Part shown: positions 33,043-41,741 of the stretch, in pieces
How positions within the stretch are numbered: the stretch's first letter is position 1
How the letters are laid out: each line of letters opens with the position of its first letter
Source of the DNA: Streptomyces soli
GTDB taxonomy: Bacteria; Actinomycetota; Actinomycetes; Streptomycetales; Streptomycetaceae
DNA length: 64,000 nucleotides
Assembly (NCBI RefSeq): GCF_003999195.1
Contig: NZ_RJVR01000126.1
Span: 55,438-119,437, forward strand
Reading direction: 5' to 3'
Notes under the pieces: generated by a model
What the model was told of the DNA's origin: nothing
The model's database searches: none
The model's input: only the letters and a program-made list of their open reading frames with translations
Translations under genes and position numbers: made by a program

Positions 33043-33108
33043 GGCTCAGACCGTAACTCACGCCGGAAGACGCCCCTCAGGCCCCGACGGCAGGCTAACG
33101 TCCTGCTC

Positions 33109-33660
33109 ATGCCGACCTCGCCGAAGGGCAAGCCGCTGCTTCTGCTGGACGTGGACGGGCCGCTGAACCCGTTCGCGGCAAAGCGCTTCCGCCGTCCACG
33201 GCTGCGCGAATACGCCACTCACCGGGTCCTGCCCGACGGCTGGGTGGCGTCCCGCGCCGCCCGTGGTATCCGGGCCACGCCGCTGCGCGTACGGCTCAAC
33301 CCGCAGCACGGCGCTGCGCTACTCGGGCTTCCGTTCGATCTGGTGTGGGCCACCGCCTGGACGCATGACGCCAACGCGATGATCTCGCCGCGGGTCGGAC
33401 TGCCCGAACTGCCGGTCATCGAATGGCCGGCGGCGATGGAGGCGGCCCAGGACGGCATCCACTGGAAGACCCGCCACCTCGTCGCCTGGGCCGCCGGAAG
33501 GCCGTTCGCCTGGGTCGACGACGGCATCCAGGACTCCGACCGCGCATGGGTGGGCGAGAACCACATCGGGGCCGCCCTCCTGCACCACGTGGACCCGCGG
33601 ATCGGGCTGACCGAGCAGGACTTCACGATCCTGCGGGACTGGGCGGCGGCGGCCGAGTGA
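33109..33660 (+). CDS. HAD-domain protein
   Basis: 183 residues with the HAD motif I LLLLDVDGPLNPFA (nucleophile Asp plus acid), WATAWTHDAN, and a motif IV-like VDDGIQDSD. A hydrolase fold of unknown substrate. ATG at 33109. Its TGA overlaps the GTG of the broken methyltransferase gene (GTGA). Confidence 0.87.
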   Translation: MPTSPKGKPLLLLDVDGPLNPFAAKRFRRPRLREYATHRVLPDGWVASRAARGIRATPLRVRLNPQHGAALLGLPFDLVWATAWTHDANAMISPRVGLPELPVIEWPAAMEAAQDGIHWKTRHLVAWAAGRPFAWVDDGIQDSDRAWVGENHIGAALLHHVDPRIGLTEQDFTILRDWAAAAE

Positions 33661-33833
33661 GCGCCAAGGACCCCGACGAGCAGGCCCGGCGCCTTGCGGC
33701 CGAGTCCCTCGACGCCGACGACCCCACCGGCTGGTTCGAGCGCCTCTACGCGGCCGCCACACACGGCGAGGCAGCCGTGCCCTGGGACCGGGGCGCGCCG
33801 CACCGCCTGCTGGTGGACTGGGCCCGGTCAACG
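33657..33833 (+). pseudogene. Truncated SAM methyltransferase (N-terminal piece)
   Basis: GTG at 33657 opens VSAKDPDEQARRLAAESLDADDPTGWFERLYAAATHGEAAVPWDRGAPHRLLVDWA, the usual N-terminus of a thiopurine-type/class I methyltransferase. The SAM-binding loop that should follow is missing; after about 33833 the frame reads Arg/Ser/Pro-rich. Dead fragment. Confidence 0.6.
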
Positions 33834-33841
33834 CGTAGAAC

Positions 33842-34022
33842 CGGATCAATGTCGCGCTCCGCACGCCGCCGGGTGGGTTCTCCTAGTACTCCACCGGCAA
33901 CCCCTGGAACATGCCCGACCACCGCATCGTCGGCCGCGCCGTTCTCGACGCGGCGGGCGACTCGGGCAACCGGTGGATCTTCCCCGATCTGGCCGAGCAG
34001 GGCCTCGAGCCCTGCCCCGCAC
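33842..34022 (+). pseudogene. PIG-L/LmbE-type deacetylase fragment
   Basis: Plus-strand reading gives INVALRTPPGGFS, a TAG stop, then YSTGNPWNMPDHRIVGRAVLDAAGDSGNRWIFPDLAEQGLEP. The PDHRIVGRAV and NRWIFPDL blocks match the middle of PIG-L deacetylases. Start, end and the HPDDE metal motif are absent and an in-frame stop splits it. Confidence 0.5.
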
Positions 34023-34158
34023 ACATGCTGACGGCCCGCAGCGGCCCGGGCGCGGCCGCGTCCAGCGCCAGACGGATCTGCTCCTGTACGACCTCGAGCC
34101 GCCGCCCGAGCGTGGAGTCCGGCCGGTCGTAGTCGTCGTGCCACTGGTGCCAATCCAT
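34012..34158 (-). pseudogene. SAM methyltransferase fragment on the other strand
   Basis: ATG at 34158 reads DWHQWHDDYDRPDSTLGRRLEVVQEQIRLALDAAAPGPLRAVSMCAGQG, the opening and SAM-motif start of a class I methyltransferase. Homology stops at about 34012 where it meets the deacetylase fragment. A third truncated gene within 500 bases. Confidence 0.6.
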
Positions 34159-34217
34159 GGAGTCGACCCTACGAAAATCCCGTCGCCTCGGGGGCCCGAT
34201 GCCGCGATCATGTGCGC

Positions 34218-34835
34218 ATGGAAAATGTCCCCTACCGGCAGATCAGAGCCGCCCACACCGCAAGGACAGTGACGGCCTATCAGGCCTACCGCCCCGAGAT
34301 CGGCGAGTACGCGGCGCTGCACGGCCGCTTTCCCGCGGCCTGGAGCAGGTCCCGGATGACCTGGATCAAGCCCTCGTTCCTGTGGATGATGTACCGCTGC
34401 GGCTGGGCCCGCAAGGAAGGCCAGGAGCGCGTCCTCGCCCTGGACATCACCCGCGAGGGCTTCGACTGGGCTCTGGCCCATGCCTGCCTGTCCCACTACG
34501 ACCCCACCCTCCACGCAGACCGCGACGCATGGGCCGCGCGGCTGCGCGAATCGCCCGTACGCATCCAGTGGGACCCCGAGCGTGACCTCGGCCTGCGCCC
34601 CCTGCCCCACCGCTCGCTCCAGGTCGGCCTGTCCGGACGCGCGGCCCGGCTCTACGCCGACGAATGGCTGGTCGCGGTCCGCGACGTCACCGCCCTCGCC
34701 CACCGAACGCACGACCTACTGCGCGCAGGCGACCCGGAGGCGGCCGCCGCGCTGCTCCCGGCGGAGGCGCCATACCCGCTCGACAACGCGGTCGCTGCCG
34801 CGATCGGCGCGGACGCCCGCATTGCTCGATCCTGA
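34218..34835 (+). CDS. DUF4291 family protein
   Basis: 205 residues. YRQIRAAHTARTVTAYQAYRPEIGEYAALHGRF, SRMTWIKPSFLWMMYRCGWARKEGQERVLALDITREGF and VRIQWDPERDLGLRPLPHRSLQVGLSG are the defining DUF4291 blocks. Function not established. ATG at 34218, or GTG at 34212. Confidence 0.88.
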   Translation: MENVPYRQIRAAHTARTVTAYQAYRPEIGEYAALHGRFPAAWSRSRMTWIKPSFLWMMYRCGWARKEGQERVLALDITREGFDWALAHACLSHYDPTLHADRDAWAARLRESPVRIQWDPERDLGLRPLPHRSLQVGLSGRAARLYADEWLVAVRDVTALAHRTHDLLRAGDPEAAAALLPAEAPYPLDNAVAAAIGADARIARS

Positions 34836-34901
34836 CACCGGATCAGAATGCGGCGCTGCGTGGCGCCTGTCCGTGTCAGTGGTGCGGCCTAACGTGGTGT
34901 C

Positions 34902-35699
34902 ATGACCGGCTTGAGCTACGACCGCTACTGCGCCGAGATCGTCGCGCAGACCGACCTGCTGCGATCCCGCGTCGAAGGAGCGGACCTGACGGCCCCGGTG
35001 CCCTCCTGCCCCGGCTGGAACGTCGGCCAGCTTCTGCGGCACCTCGGACACGGCCAGCGCTGGGCCGAGGCGACGGTACGGACCCGCGCGACGCGGCCCC
35101 TGCCCAACGACGAGGCCCGCGAACTCTCCGGGTACACCGACGAGGACCCCGCCGTCCTCGGCCCCTGGCTCACCGAGGGCGCCGCACGACTGGCGGAGAG
35201 CCTGCGCGCCGCCGGGCCGGATGCCCGGGTGTGGACCCCGGTCCTGGAGGGGAAGCTGACCTCGGTGTTCTGGGCCCGCCGCTTCGTGTACGAGACAGCG
35301 ATCCACCGGGCAGACGCGACTTTGGCCCTTGACGCGGAGTTCACCCTCGACCAGGAGGCCGCCCTCGACGCCCTCGACGAGTGGATGGAACTCGGCTCGC
35401 TGCTTCAGCACTTCGAGGTCAACCCCGCGATGCGCAAGCTGCTCGGCCCCGGCCGAACCCTCCACTTCCACGCCACCGACACCGCGCCGGAGGCGGCAGC
35501 GGAGTGGCTGATCGACCTCACCGGCGACACCATCGTCTGGCGCCACGCGCACGAGAAGGCCGTCGTCGCCGTGCGCGGCCCGCTGACCGACCTGCTGCTG
35601 CTCGTCTACCGGCGGCGCCCCGCCCGCACCGAGGGCATCGAGGTCCTCGGCGATGCGCAGCTGCTCGACTTCTGGCTGGAGCGGGTCGGCTTCGGATGA
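34902..35699 (+). CDS. Maleylpyruvate-isomerase (MDMPI) family protein
   Basis: 265 residues with both MDMPI domains: a DinB-like N-terminal helix bundle (YCAEIVAQTDLLRSRVEGADLTAPVPSCPGWNVGQLLRHLGHGQRWAEATV; conserved His for metal) and the C-terminal domain (LHFHATDTAPEAAAEWLIDL ... IEVLGDAQLLDFWLERVGFG). Family members are often mycothiol-dependent transferases or isomerases. Its C-terminal domain matches the chimeric gene at 23815. ATG at 34902. Confidence 0.88.
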   Translation: MTGLSYDRYCAEIVAQTDLLRSRVEGADLTAPVPSCPGWNVGQLLRHLGHGQRWAEATVRTRATRPLPNDEARELSGYTDEDPAVLGPWLTEGAARLAESLRAAGPDARVWTPVLEGKLTSVFWARRFVYETAIHRADATLALDAEFTLDQEAALDALDEWMELGSLLQHFEVNPAMRKLLGPGRTLHFHATDTAPEAAAEWLIDLTGDTIVWRHAHEKAVVAVRGPLTDLLLLVYRRRPARTEGIEVLGDAQLLDFWLERVGFG

Positions 35700-35700
35700 C

Positions 35701-35713
35701 GGACAGGCCCTAG
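35701..35713. repeat. Solitary MITE-like terminus
   Basis: GGACAGGCCCTAG, identical to the right terminus of the hairpin element at 59281-59448, standing between two convergent genes and overlapping the DUF402 stop codon. Confidence 0.5.
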
Positions 35714-36228
35714 TACTGCAGCAGCGGGCCGAACGCGTCGCCCCGGGCGAGGTCCTCGAGTTCGTCGAGGGCGCGGCGGGCCTGCCCGGCGGCGGTGGGG
35801 TCGCGGCTGTCGAGGCCGCTGGCGAGGAACTCGTCCTCGTCGAGCCGCAGGACGGTGGAGCGGTCGGCGGAGAGCCAGAGGTCGAGGTCGAGGTCCTCGA
35901 CGACGAGGGATCCGGGGGAGTCGACGACGGCGGGGCGGGCTACGTCGCAGTACCAACCTTTGAGGGCGCCGTCGGCGGCGTGGACCTCCTTGACCGAGAA
36001 CCAGCGGTCGCGCCAGTAGTGCTCGGTGAAGAGGTCGCCGGTCTCGAAGCGTACGAATCCGAAGTCACGGCTCGCCGCGCCGGCCCAGGGCGCGCGTACG
36101 ACGGCGTGGTTGCCGTCGTCGTGGAGGGCGACGGCGGGGTAGCGGACGTCCGGGCGGGGGTGCTTGACGAGGCGGACGGCGACGGGGCTGCCGGGGGTCA
36201 GCGTGGCGGCCGTATCAGTGGCGTTCAT
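35710..36228 (-). CDS. DUF402 family protein
   Basis: 172 residues. VRLVKHPRPDVRYPAVALHDDGNHAVVRAPW, HYWRDRWFSVKEVHAADGALKGWYCDVARPAVV and LDLDLWLSADRSTVLRLDEDEFLASGL are typical of DUF402 proteins, some of which are nucleoside phosphatases. ATG at 36228 with GTGAGG upstream; convergent with the MDMPI gene. Confidence 0.88.
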   Translation of the reverse strand: MNATDTAATLTPGSPVAVRLVKHPRPDVRYPAVALHDDGNHAVVRAPWAGAASRDFGFVRFETGDLFTEHYWRDRWFSVKEVHAADGALKGWYCDVARPAVVDSPGSLVVEDLDLDLWLSADRSTVLRLDEDEFLASGLDSRDPTAAGQARRALDELEDLARGDAFGPLLQY

Positions 36229-36413
36229 GCGGCCCAGCCTCACGCACGGCCGGGCCCGAGGCCACCGAATTGCCGGCCGGGGCCGGGGCGCGGCGTGCCA
36301 GTAGGCGGCGGGGGCGGCCGTGCCGGAGCCGCGCAGGTGGATGCCGGAGGTGGCGGAAGCACAGGCCGCGCGTCACTGCGGCGGACCGTGCTTTCCTTGC
36401 CGCCGCCGCCCTC

Positions 36414-37634
36414 CTAGACCGGCTCCGTGTGGGCGGGGTCACCGGCGAGCCAGCGCGCAGCCGCCAGCAGTGCCGCGTCCTGGCCGGTGCGGGCAAGGAG
36501 CTGCACGCCGACCGGGAGCCCGGTCGGGCCGGTGATCGCCGGAATGGCGACGGTAGGCAGCCCGAGCAGGGTCCACAGCCGGGCGAACTGGGGGTCGCCG
36601 GTGTCGGCCAGGCCCAGCGGGGCCTCGCCGACCACCGCCGGGGTGAGCAGCACGTCGCACACGCCGAACAGTTCCGCCTCGCGGGCGCGGGCTGCGTCGC
36701 GGCGGGCCAGGACCCGGTCGTAGACGGCCGGGTCGGTGGCCGCGCCCAAGTCAAGGAACTCCCGCAGGGCCGGGGAGAGCTGGTCGCGGTGGGTTCGGTG
36801 CTCCCAGGCGAGCGTCCGCGCGGACTCGTAGGCCATGACCGTCAGCTCGCCCGCCAGGCCGTCCAAAAAGTCCGGATGCGTGACGTCGCTGACCTGGGCG
36901 CCCGCCGCCCTGGCCCGGTCCGCCATCTCCGCGACCGCCTGCGCGCTCTCCGGGGCGCAGGCGGGCCACTGCTCGGTGCGGAGCACGCCGATGCGCGGCG
37001 GGCCGGTCAGCGGGGCCGCCGAGGCCCGGCCGGTCAGGCAGACCCGGACCGCGTCGAGCAATCCGGGGGTACGGGCGAACCAGCCGACGGTGTCCAGGGA
37101 GGGCGCGAAGTGCTTCACGCCGGCGGGTGAGACGGTGCCGAAGGTCGGCTTGAAGCCGAATACCCCGCAGAAGCTGGCAGGGCGGGTGATCGAGCCGGCC
37201 GTCTGGGTGCCGAGGGCGATGTCGGCCATCCCGCAGGCCACCGCGGCGGCCGAGCCCATCGACGAGCCCCCCGGGGTGTGGGTGGCCCGGTGCGGATTTG
37301 TGGTGGGACCGGGATAGGACGAGGCGAGTTCCGCGGTGACCGTCTTGCCGAGGCAGACAGCGCCGGCTGTGCGAAGCAACGCCACCGCTGCCGCGTCGGC
37401 GCTCGGCCGGCGGCCCGCGAAGATCGGGGTGCCGCACTCTGTCGGCTGATCCCAGGTGTCGAAGATGTCCTTGACGCCGAGCACGACGCCTCTCAGCGGG
37501 CCGCCGCCCCGGCGCTCGACCGCCTCTGCCTCTGCCTGGGCCCGGCCGGCATCCAGCCAGGCCCAGGCCCGTACCTGCGGTTCTCGTTCCTCGACGGCCC
37601 TCAGGGTCCGCTCCACGGCGGCTATCGCGTTCAT
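36414..37634 (-). CDS. Amidase-signature family hydrolase
   Basis: 406 residues. Catalytic triad visible: Lys in GVKDI (about K55), cis-Ser in GGSSMGSAAAVA (about S124) and nucleophile Ser in TQTAGSITRPA (about S148). Hydrolyses a C-N amide bond; substrate unknown. It is divergent from the permease/imidase-like operon, whose FadR-like operators (37699-37801) lie between them, so it probably acts in the same pathway. Confidence 0.9.
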   Translation of the reverse strand: MNAIAAVERTLRAVEEREPQVRAWAWLDAGRAQAEAEAVERRGGGPLRGVVLGVKDIFDTWDQPTECGTPIFAGRRPSADAAAVALLRTAGAVCLGKTVTAELASSYPGPTTNPHRATHTPGGSSMGSAAAVACGMADIALGTQTAGSITRPASFCGVFGFKPTFGTVSPAGVKHFAPSLDTVGWFARTPGLLDAVRVCLTGRASAAPLTGPPRIGVLRTEQWPACAPESAQAVAEMADRARAAGAQVSDVTHPDFLDGLAGELTVMAYESARTLAWEHRTHRDQLSPALREFLDLGAATDPAVYDRVLARRDAARAREAELFGVCDVLLTPAVVGEAPLGLADTGDPQFARLWTLLGLPTVAIPAITGPTGLPVGVQLLARTGQDAALLAAARWLAGDPAHTEPV

Positions 37635-37698
37635 CCGGTCACCGTATCTCCGCCTGAATGACCCTTGTACTCAGGGGCGAAAAAGCCTCGCCGAATCA

Positions 37699-37801
37699 TG
37701 AATTGGTCAGACCGGTTTGGTGCCGACCGAGTGGCTCACCCTGCCGGAACCCCAGCCGACCTGCGCAGGAGAACCGCGTGGACCCTGAATTGGTCAGACC
37801 G
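37699..37801. promoter_or_regulatory. Two FadR/GntR-type operators
   Basis: TGAATTGGTCAGACCG occurs twice as direct repeats (37699-37714 and 37786-37801), each containing the palindrome GGTCAGACC (37705-37713, 37792-37800), the FadR-subfamily site form. Placed between the amidase gene and the permease/imidase operon. The FCD-domain GntR protein at 40784 is the likely binder. Confidence 0.7.
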
Positions 37802-37908
37802 CCTGCGTCATTCCGGATTGATGGCCGGGAAACGGCGGGGAAACGGACTCTCCCTATCTTTGGGAGCACGAAATCCAGCCCGCCACGCGGAGAAGAGTTG
37901 GCACGTAT

Positions 37909-38649
37909 ATGTCAAAGGCGCAATTCGCCAGGCAGCTAAATCTGCCGGAGACCGTGGCCATGTCCGTCGCCCTCATGGCGCCGACCACCGCCATGGTGTT
38001 TGTCACGCCCTTCCTCGCTCAGTCCGCCGGCTCGAACGTGCCGCTCGCTTTCGTCGTCGCGCTCATCGGAGTGCTCATCATCGGTTCGAGCTTCGGCCGG
38101 CTGGGGCGAAAGTACGCCCACGCCGGATCGGCGTACGGACTGGTCAAGGACGTGCTCGGACCAGCCTTCGGCGTCGTCGCCGGCTGGGGTCTCACCTTCA
38201 CCTATGTGCTGATGACCGCGGCTCTGCTGTCCGGCACCGGCGAGTTCACCAGCCTCGCCATCGAGCAGGCCACCGGCGCGCACGTGCCGTGGAGCATCCC
38301 GGCGCTGGTCGGCGCCGCAATCGTGCTCGGGTTCGCGCTGAACAACGTACGCATCTCGGTGCGCATGATGCTGCTGCTCGAAGGCGCCAGCATGCTGCTG
38401 ATCATCGGCGTTGGCGTGCTTATCCTCGGCCATTCCAACCTCTCCGCCGGAACCGCGGTGAAGCCGTTCCTCCTCAACAGCAATGGCATCACCGGGATCG
38501 CTCACGCGATGGTCTTCGGGTTCACCAGCTTCCTCGGCTTCGAAGGCTCCGCCACGCTCGGCGAGGAGTCCAAGGACCCCAAACGGATGGTGCCGCTCGC
38601 CATCAGTTTCAGCGCCCTCGTCGCTCGGCGTCATCGGGGTGGCGCCTGA
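37909..38649 (+). pseudogene. APC-family amino-acid/amine permease, truncated
   Basis: 246 residues that match the first half of a 12-helix APC transporter: [97 protein letters not shown]. It breaks off after about seven helices with the junk tail [11 protein letters not shown]. The rest of the gene is deleted, so transport is unlikely. ATG at 37909; first gene downstream of the FadR-type operators. Confidence 0.7.
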
Positions 38650-38651
38650 GC

Positions 38652-38726
38652 ATGCGCATCCACGAGATCGTCGACCAGCCCAACTGGGTCGTCGGCTGCA
38701 TGGTGCCGCTGCGGGTGTTCGGGTGA
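38652..38726 (+). CDS. Possible mini-ORF (24 residues) coupled to the imidase-like gene
   Basis: ATGCGCATCC... encodes [24 protein letters not shown]; the TGA overlaps the GTG of the next gene (GTGA). It may be the far end of a deleted gene (for example another hydrolase) rather than a real peptide. Confidence 0.35.
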   Translation: MRIHEIVDQPNWVVGCMVPLRVFG

Positions 38727-39628
38727 GCAAAGACATCCAGATCTGCCTCGGCGTCGATGTCGACGCGGTCTCCGGCTGGCTCGGGTCGTACGGGGGCCAG
38801 GACTCGCCCAATGACATCCAGCGCGGCATGTTCGCGGGCGAGGTGGGCAGCCCCCGGCTGGTCCGGCTCTTCGACAAGCTGGGCGTCCCGTCGACCTGGT
38901 TCATCCCGGGGCACTCGATCGAGACGTTCCCGCGTGAGATGAAGATGGTCGCCGACGCGGGGCACGAGATCGGGGCGCACGGCTACTCGCACGAGAATCC
39001 GATCGCGCTCAACGCCCAGCAGGAGCGCGACGTCCTGGAGAAGACCATCAAGCTGGTCGAGGAGCTGTCCGGGGAGGCGCCGCGCGGCTATGTGGCGCCG
39101 TGGTGGGAAATGTCGGAGCGGACCGCGAGCCTACTGATCGAGAACGGGTTCACCTACGACCACTCCCAGAACTACAACGACTTCCTGCCGTTCTCCGCCC
39201 GGGTCGCGGACACGTGGACCAACGTGGACTACACCCAGTCGGCGGAGACCTGGATGAAGCCGCTGGTCCGCGGCAAGGAGATCGACCTCGTCGAGTTCTG
39301 CGGCAACTGGTATGTCGACGACCTGCCGCCGATGATGTTCAACAAGCACGCGGCGAACAGCCATGGCTTCGTGAGCCCCCGGGACATCGAGACCCTCTGG
39401 AATGATCAGTTCGACTGGGTCTACCGGGAGCTGGACTACGGGGTGTTCCCCGTGACGCTGCATCCGGACGTCAGCGGCCGGCCGCAGGTGCTGCTCATGC
39501 TGGAGCGGCTGATCGCCTACTGGAGTAGCCACCCAGGGGTCAGGTTCGTGACGTTCGAGGAGGCGGCTGCGGGCTTCCGCCGGCGCTTTCCGTTCGGGTC
39601 CGAGGCCCGGCCTTCGGAGCTGTCTTGA
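38723..39628 (+). CDS. HpPgdA-type polysaccharide-deacetylase-fold hydrolase, cyclic-imidase-like
   Basis: 301 residues. NodB-fold residues: Asp in GVDVDAV (about D12/D14), metal His in HGYSH (H86, H90), [32 protein letters not shown] and [23 protein letters not shown]. This architecture is that of HpPgdA-type proteins, whose relatives include cyclic imide hydrolases. Cytosolic (no signal), which argues against peptidoglycan as substrate and for a small cyclic amide. GTG start (GTGA overlap). Followed by a racemase-fold enzyme with a four-base overlap (39625/39628). Confidence 0.8.
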   Translation: MSKDIQICLGVDVDAVSGWLGSYGGQDSPNDIQRGMFAGEVGSPRLVRLFDKLGVPSTWFIPGHSIETFPREMKMVADAGHEIGAHGYSHENPIALNAQQERDVLEKTIKLVEELSGEAPRGYVAPWWEMSERTASLLIENGFTYDHSQNYNDFLPFSARVADTWTNVDYTQSAETWMKPLVRGKEIDLVEFCGNWYVDDLPPMMFNKHAANSHGFVSPRDIETLWNDQFDWVYRELDYGVFPVTLHPDVSGRPQVLLMLERLIAYWSSHPGVRFVTFEEAAAGFRRRFPFGSEARPSELS

Positions 39629-40761
39629 TCCGGATAGGCGTGCTGGTGCCGTCGTCCAACACGGTCCTGGAGCCGGAGCTGGCCCGGCTGGCGGACGGGG
39701 TCTGCCTGCACTTCAGCCGGGTCCGGGTCACCCGGATCGGGGTGGACGCCGACGCTGCGGCGCAGTTCGACTCCGCGGCCATGGTGGGGGCGGCCGAACT
39801 GCTCGCCGACGCCGGGGTGGACGTGATCGTCTGGGGCGGCACGGCCGGTTCGTGGCTGGGCGTCCGGCACGACCTCTCGATCGTCTCGGCGATTGAGGCC
39901 GCGACCGGCGTGCCGGCCACTACCTCGACGCTCGCCCTGCTGGAAGCCGCCCGGGCCTTCGGCCTCTCTCGTACGGTCCTGGTCACTCCGTACGTCGCCG
40001 AGGTGGTCAGCGAGATCGTCTCCTGCTACGCGGAATCCGGGCTGGAGGTTTCCGGCGGGGAGCACCTCGGCCTGAGCGACAACCACTCCTTCGGCTTGGT
40101 GCCCGCCGGCACGTTGCAGTCGATGATCGCCTCGGCCGACGCCCCGGTCATGGTCGTCTGCACGAACCTGCGGGCGGCGACGGTCGTCGACTCGGTGGAA
40201 GCCTCCGGCGGGCCCCTCGTACTCGACAGCGTGGTCGCCACCTTGTGGGGCGCGCTGCGGCTCGCCGGGGTTCCGGTCAGTCTGCCCGGTGGTGGGGCGC
40301 TGCTGCGCAGCGGGGCGCTCCGCGCCGACCTGCAGTCGCTCTGCGCGTGGCTGCTCTCGGAGACAGCGGCGGACCGGATCACCGTACGGCTGGATGTGCC
40401 GGAGCAGGGGCTGCACGTCGACCTCGCGGCGGCCGAGGCGGTCGGGCCCGGGATGCGGCGGATCGCCGGGGACCCCAGCCTGGACCAGCGGGCGCTCAAC
40501 ACCGTGCGCTGGCTGGAGGCACAGCGGCGGCTCCTCGTGCAGCCGAGGTTCGGCCCGGATCCCCGCCCGCCCGCGGCGCTGATCGAGGTGTACGGGGTCA
40601 ACGCGCAGATGCTCGGCCCCGTCTCATGCGGTTCCGAGATGGCAGGCTGGGTCTCGGTGCACAGCGCCGTCGAACGGACCTGGTCCGCCGCCGATCAGGA
40701 AGCCCTCTCCCTGGCTTCTGCACAGGTCAGCGAACTACTCAAGAGCTATCAGGGGTCCTGA
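39625..40761 (+). CDS. Asp/Glu-racemase-superfamily enzyme (arylmalonate-decarboxylase/maleate-isomerase-like) with C-terminal GAF-like domain
   Basis: 378 residues. The first 245 are a racemase fold: [32 protein letters not shown] (residues 67-80), [14 protein letters not shown] and [14 protein letters not shown]. Maleate isomerases use two Cys; here the first position is Gly (G72 in GGTAGS) and only the second (C179, VCTN) remains. A Gly/Cys pair is the pattern of arylmalonate decarboxylase, so maleate isomerisation is doubtful. Residues about 290-378 are a GAF-like domain, absent from classic enzymes. TTG start. Follows the imidase-like gene in the operon. Confidence 0.75.
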   Translation: MIRIGVLVPSSNTVLEPELARLADGVCLHFSRVRVTRIGVDADAAAQFDSAAMVGAAELLADAGVDVIVWGGTAGSWLGVRHDLSIVSAIEAATGVPATTSTLALLEAARAFGLSRTVLVTPYVAEVVSEIVSCYAESGLEVSGGEHLGLSDNHSFGLVPAGTLQSMIASADAPVMVVCTNLRAATVVDSVEASGGPLVLDSVVATLWGALRLAGVPVSLPGGGALLRSGALRADLQSLCAWLLSETAADRITVRLDVPEQGLHVDLAAAEAVGPGMRRIAGDPSLDQRALNTVRWLEAQRRLLVQPRFGPDPRPPAALIEVYGVNAQMLGPVSCGSEMAGWVSVHSAVERTWSAADQEALSLASAQVSELLKSYQGS

Positions 40762-40783
40762 TTTGCTCTGTATTATCCGCAAC

Positions 40784-41527
40784 ATGGAGCGTGATACCGG
40801 GCCGGAGCGGCGGCGCTACCTCGCAGTCGCCGAAGAGATACTGAAGGCCGTCGCGGTCGACAACCTCACCGTCGGCGACCGGCTGCCCAACGAACGCTCG
40901 CTCGCCGAGCAGTTCGGGGTCAGCCGATCGACCGTGCGCGAGGCCCTCTTCGCCCTCGAGCTCGGCGGGGTGATCCAGGTCCGGCCGGGCTCCGGCTACT
41001 TCCTGAGCGGCGCGGCAGTGCCCGCGGAGCCGGCGCTGCCCCTGATCGACTCCTCGCCCCGACATCTGCTGGAGACACGGCTACTGCTGGAGCCCACCGC
41101 TGCGAGGCATTGCGCGGACCGGGTACTGGGTTCTGACCTGGCACGGCTGCGCGACCTGATCGACGACTCCGAGCAGGCCGGCGCCGGGACCTCGCAGAAC
41201 AGCATCGACCGGTTCCTGGCGCTCAACTTCGCCTTCCATCTTGAGCTGGCCCGGATCTGCGGCAACCCGGTCCTGGCCGGGCTGATCGGCCAGCTGCTCG
41301 GGACCGGCAAGCATCCGCTCTGGCTGCTGATGGACGGCATCGTGGTCCGGGACCCAGCGATCCGCGCCCAGGAGGTGGTGGAGCACCGGGCGATCTTGGC
41401 TGCCATCGCCGGTGGCCAGGGCGAAGAGGCCGAGGAGTCCATGGCGGCGCATCTGGGCGCGCACTCCGTCCTCATCTTCGGGACCCGCCCGAGCGTCACC
41501 CGCTCCCGGCGGCGCAGGTCCGCCTGA
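40784..41527 (+). CDS. FadR-subfamily GntR regulator (FCD domain)
   Basis: 247 residues. Winged helix at the N-terminus (RLPNERSLAEQFGVSRSTVREALFALELGGVIQVRPGSGYFL) and an FCD effector domain (ETRLLLEPTAARHCADRV, NSIDRFLALNFAFHLELARICGNPVLAGLI, ARILAAIAGG-type helices, HRAIL), metal-binding His/Asp expected. Likely controls this catabolic cluster via the GGTCAGACC sites at 37699-37801. ATG at 40784; a TTG at 40763 with AGGGG upstream is an alternative start. Confidence 0.92.
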   Translation: MERDTGPERRRYLAVAEEILKAVAVDNLTVGDRLPNERSLAEQFGVSRSTVREALFALELGGVIQVRPGSGYFLSGAAVPAEPALPLIDSSPRHLLETRLLLEPTAARHCADRVLGSDLARLRDLIDDSEQAGAGTSQNSIDRFLALNFAFHLELARICGNPVLAGLIGQLLGTGKHPLWLLMDGIVVRDPAIRAQEVVEHRAILAAIAGGQGEEAEESMAAHLGAHSVLIFGTRPSVTRSRRRRSA

Positions 41528-41741
41528 GGGCAGGGCGCGGAAGCAGACCGGCCTCGGCGCGGGCAAGCTCGGTGCGCCGCGCCGCTCACGGCAGCACGAC
41601 AAGCGGCGCGCTCCGGCATTCCCATGAACGGGACGGTATCCCGGATCCGGGACGTCTCGACGGGGCTTCCGACAAGGCCTCACCGACGTCCGAAGAAAAA
41701 CAGGAGACGATCCACCGCGCCGCCGCATAGGGTCGCCGGTC

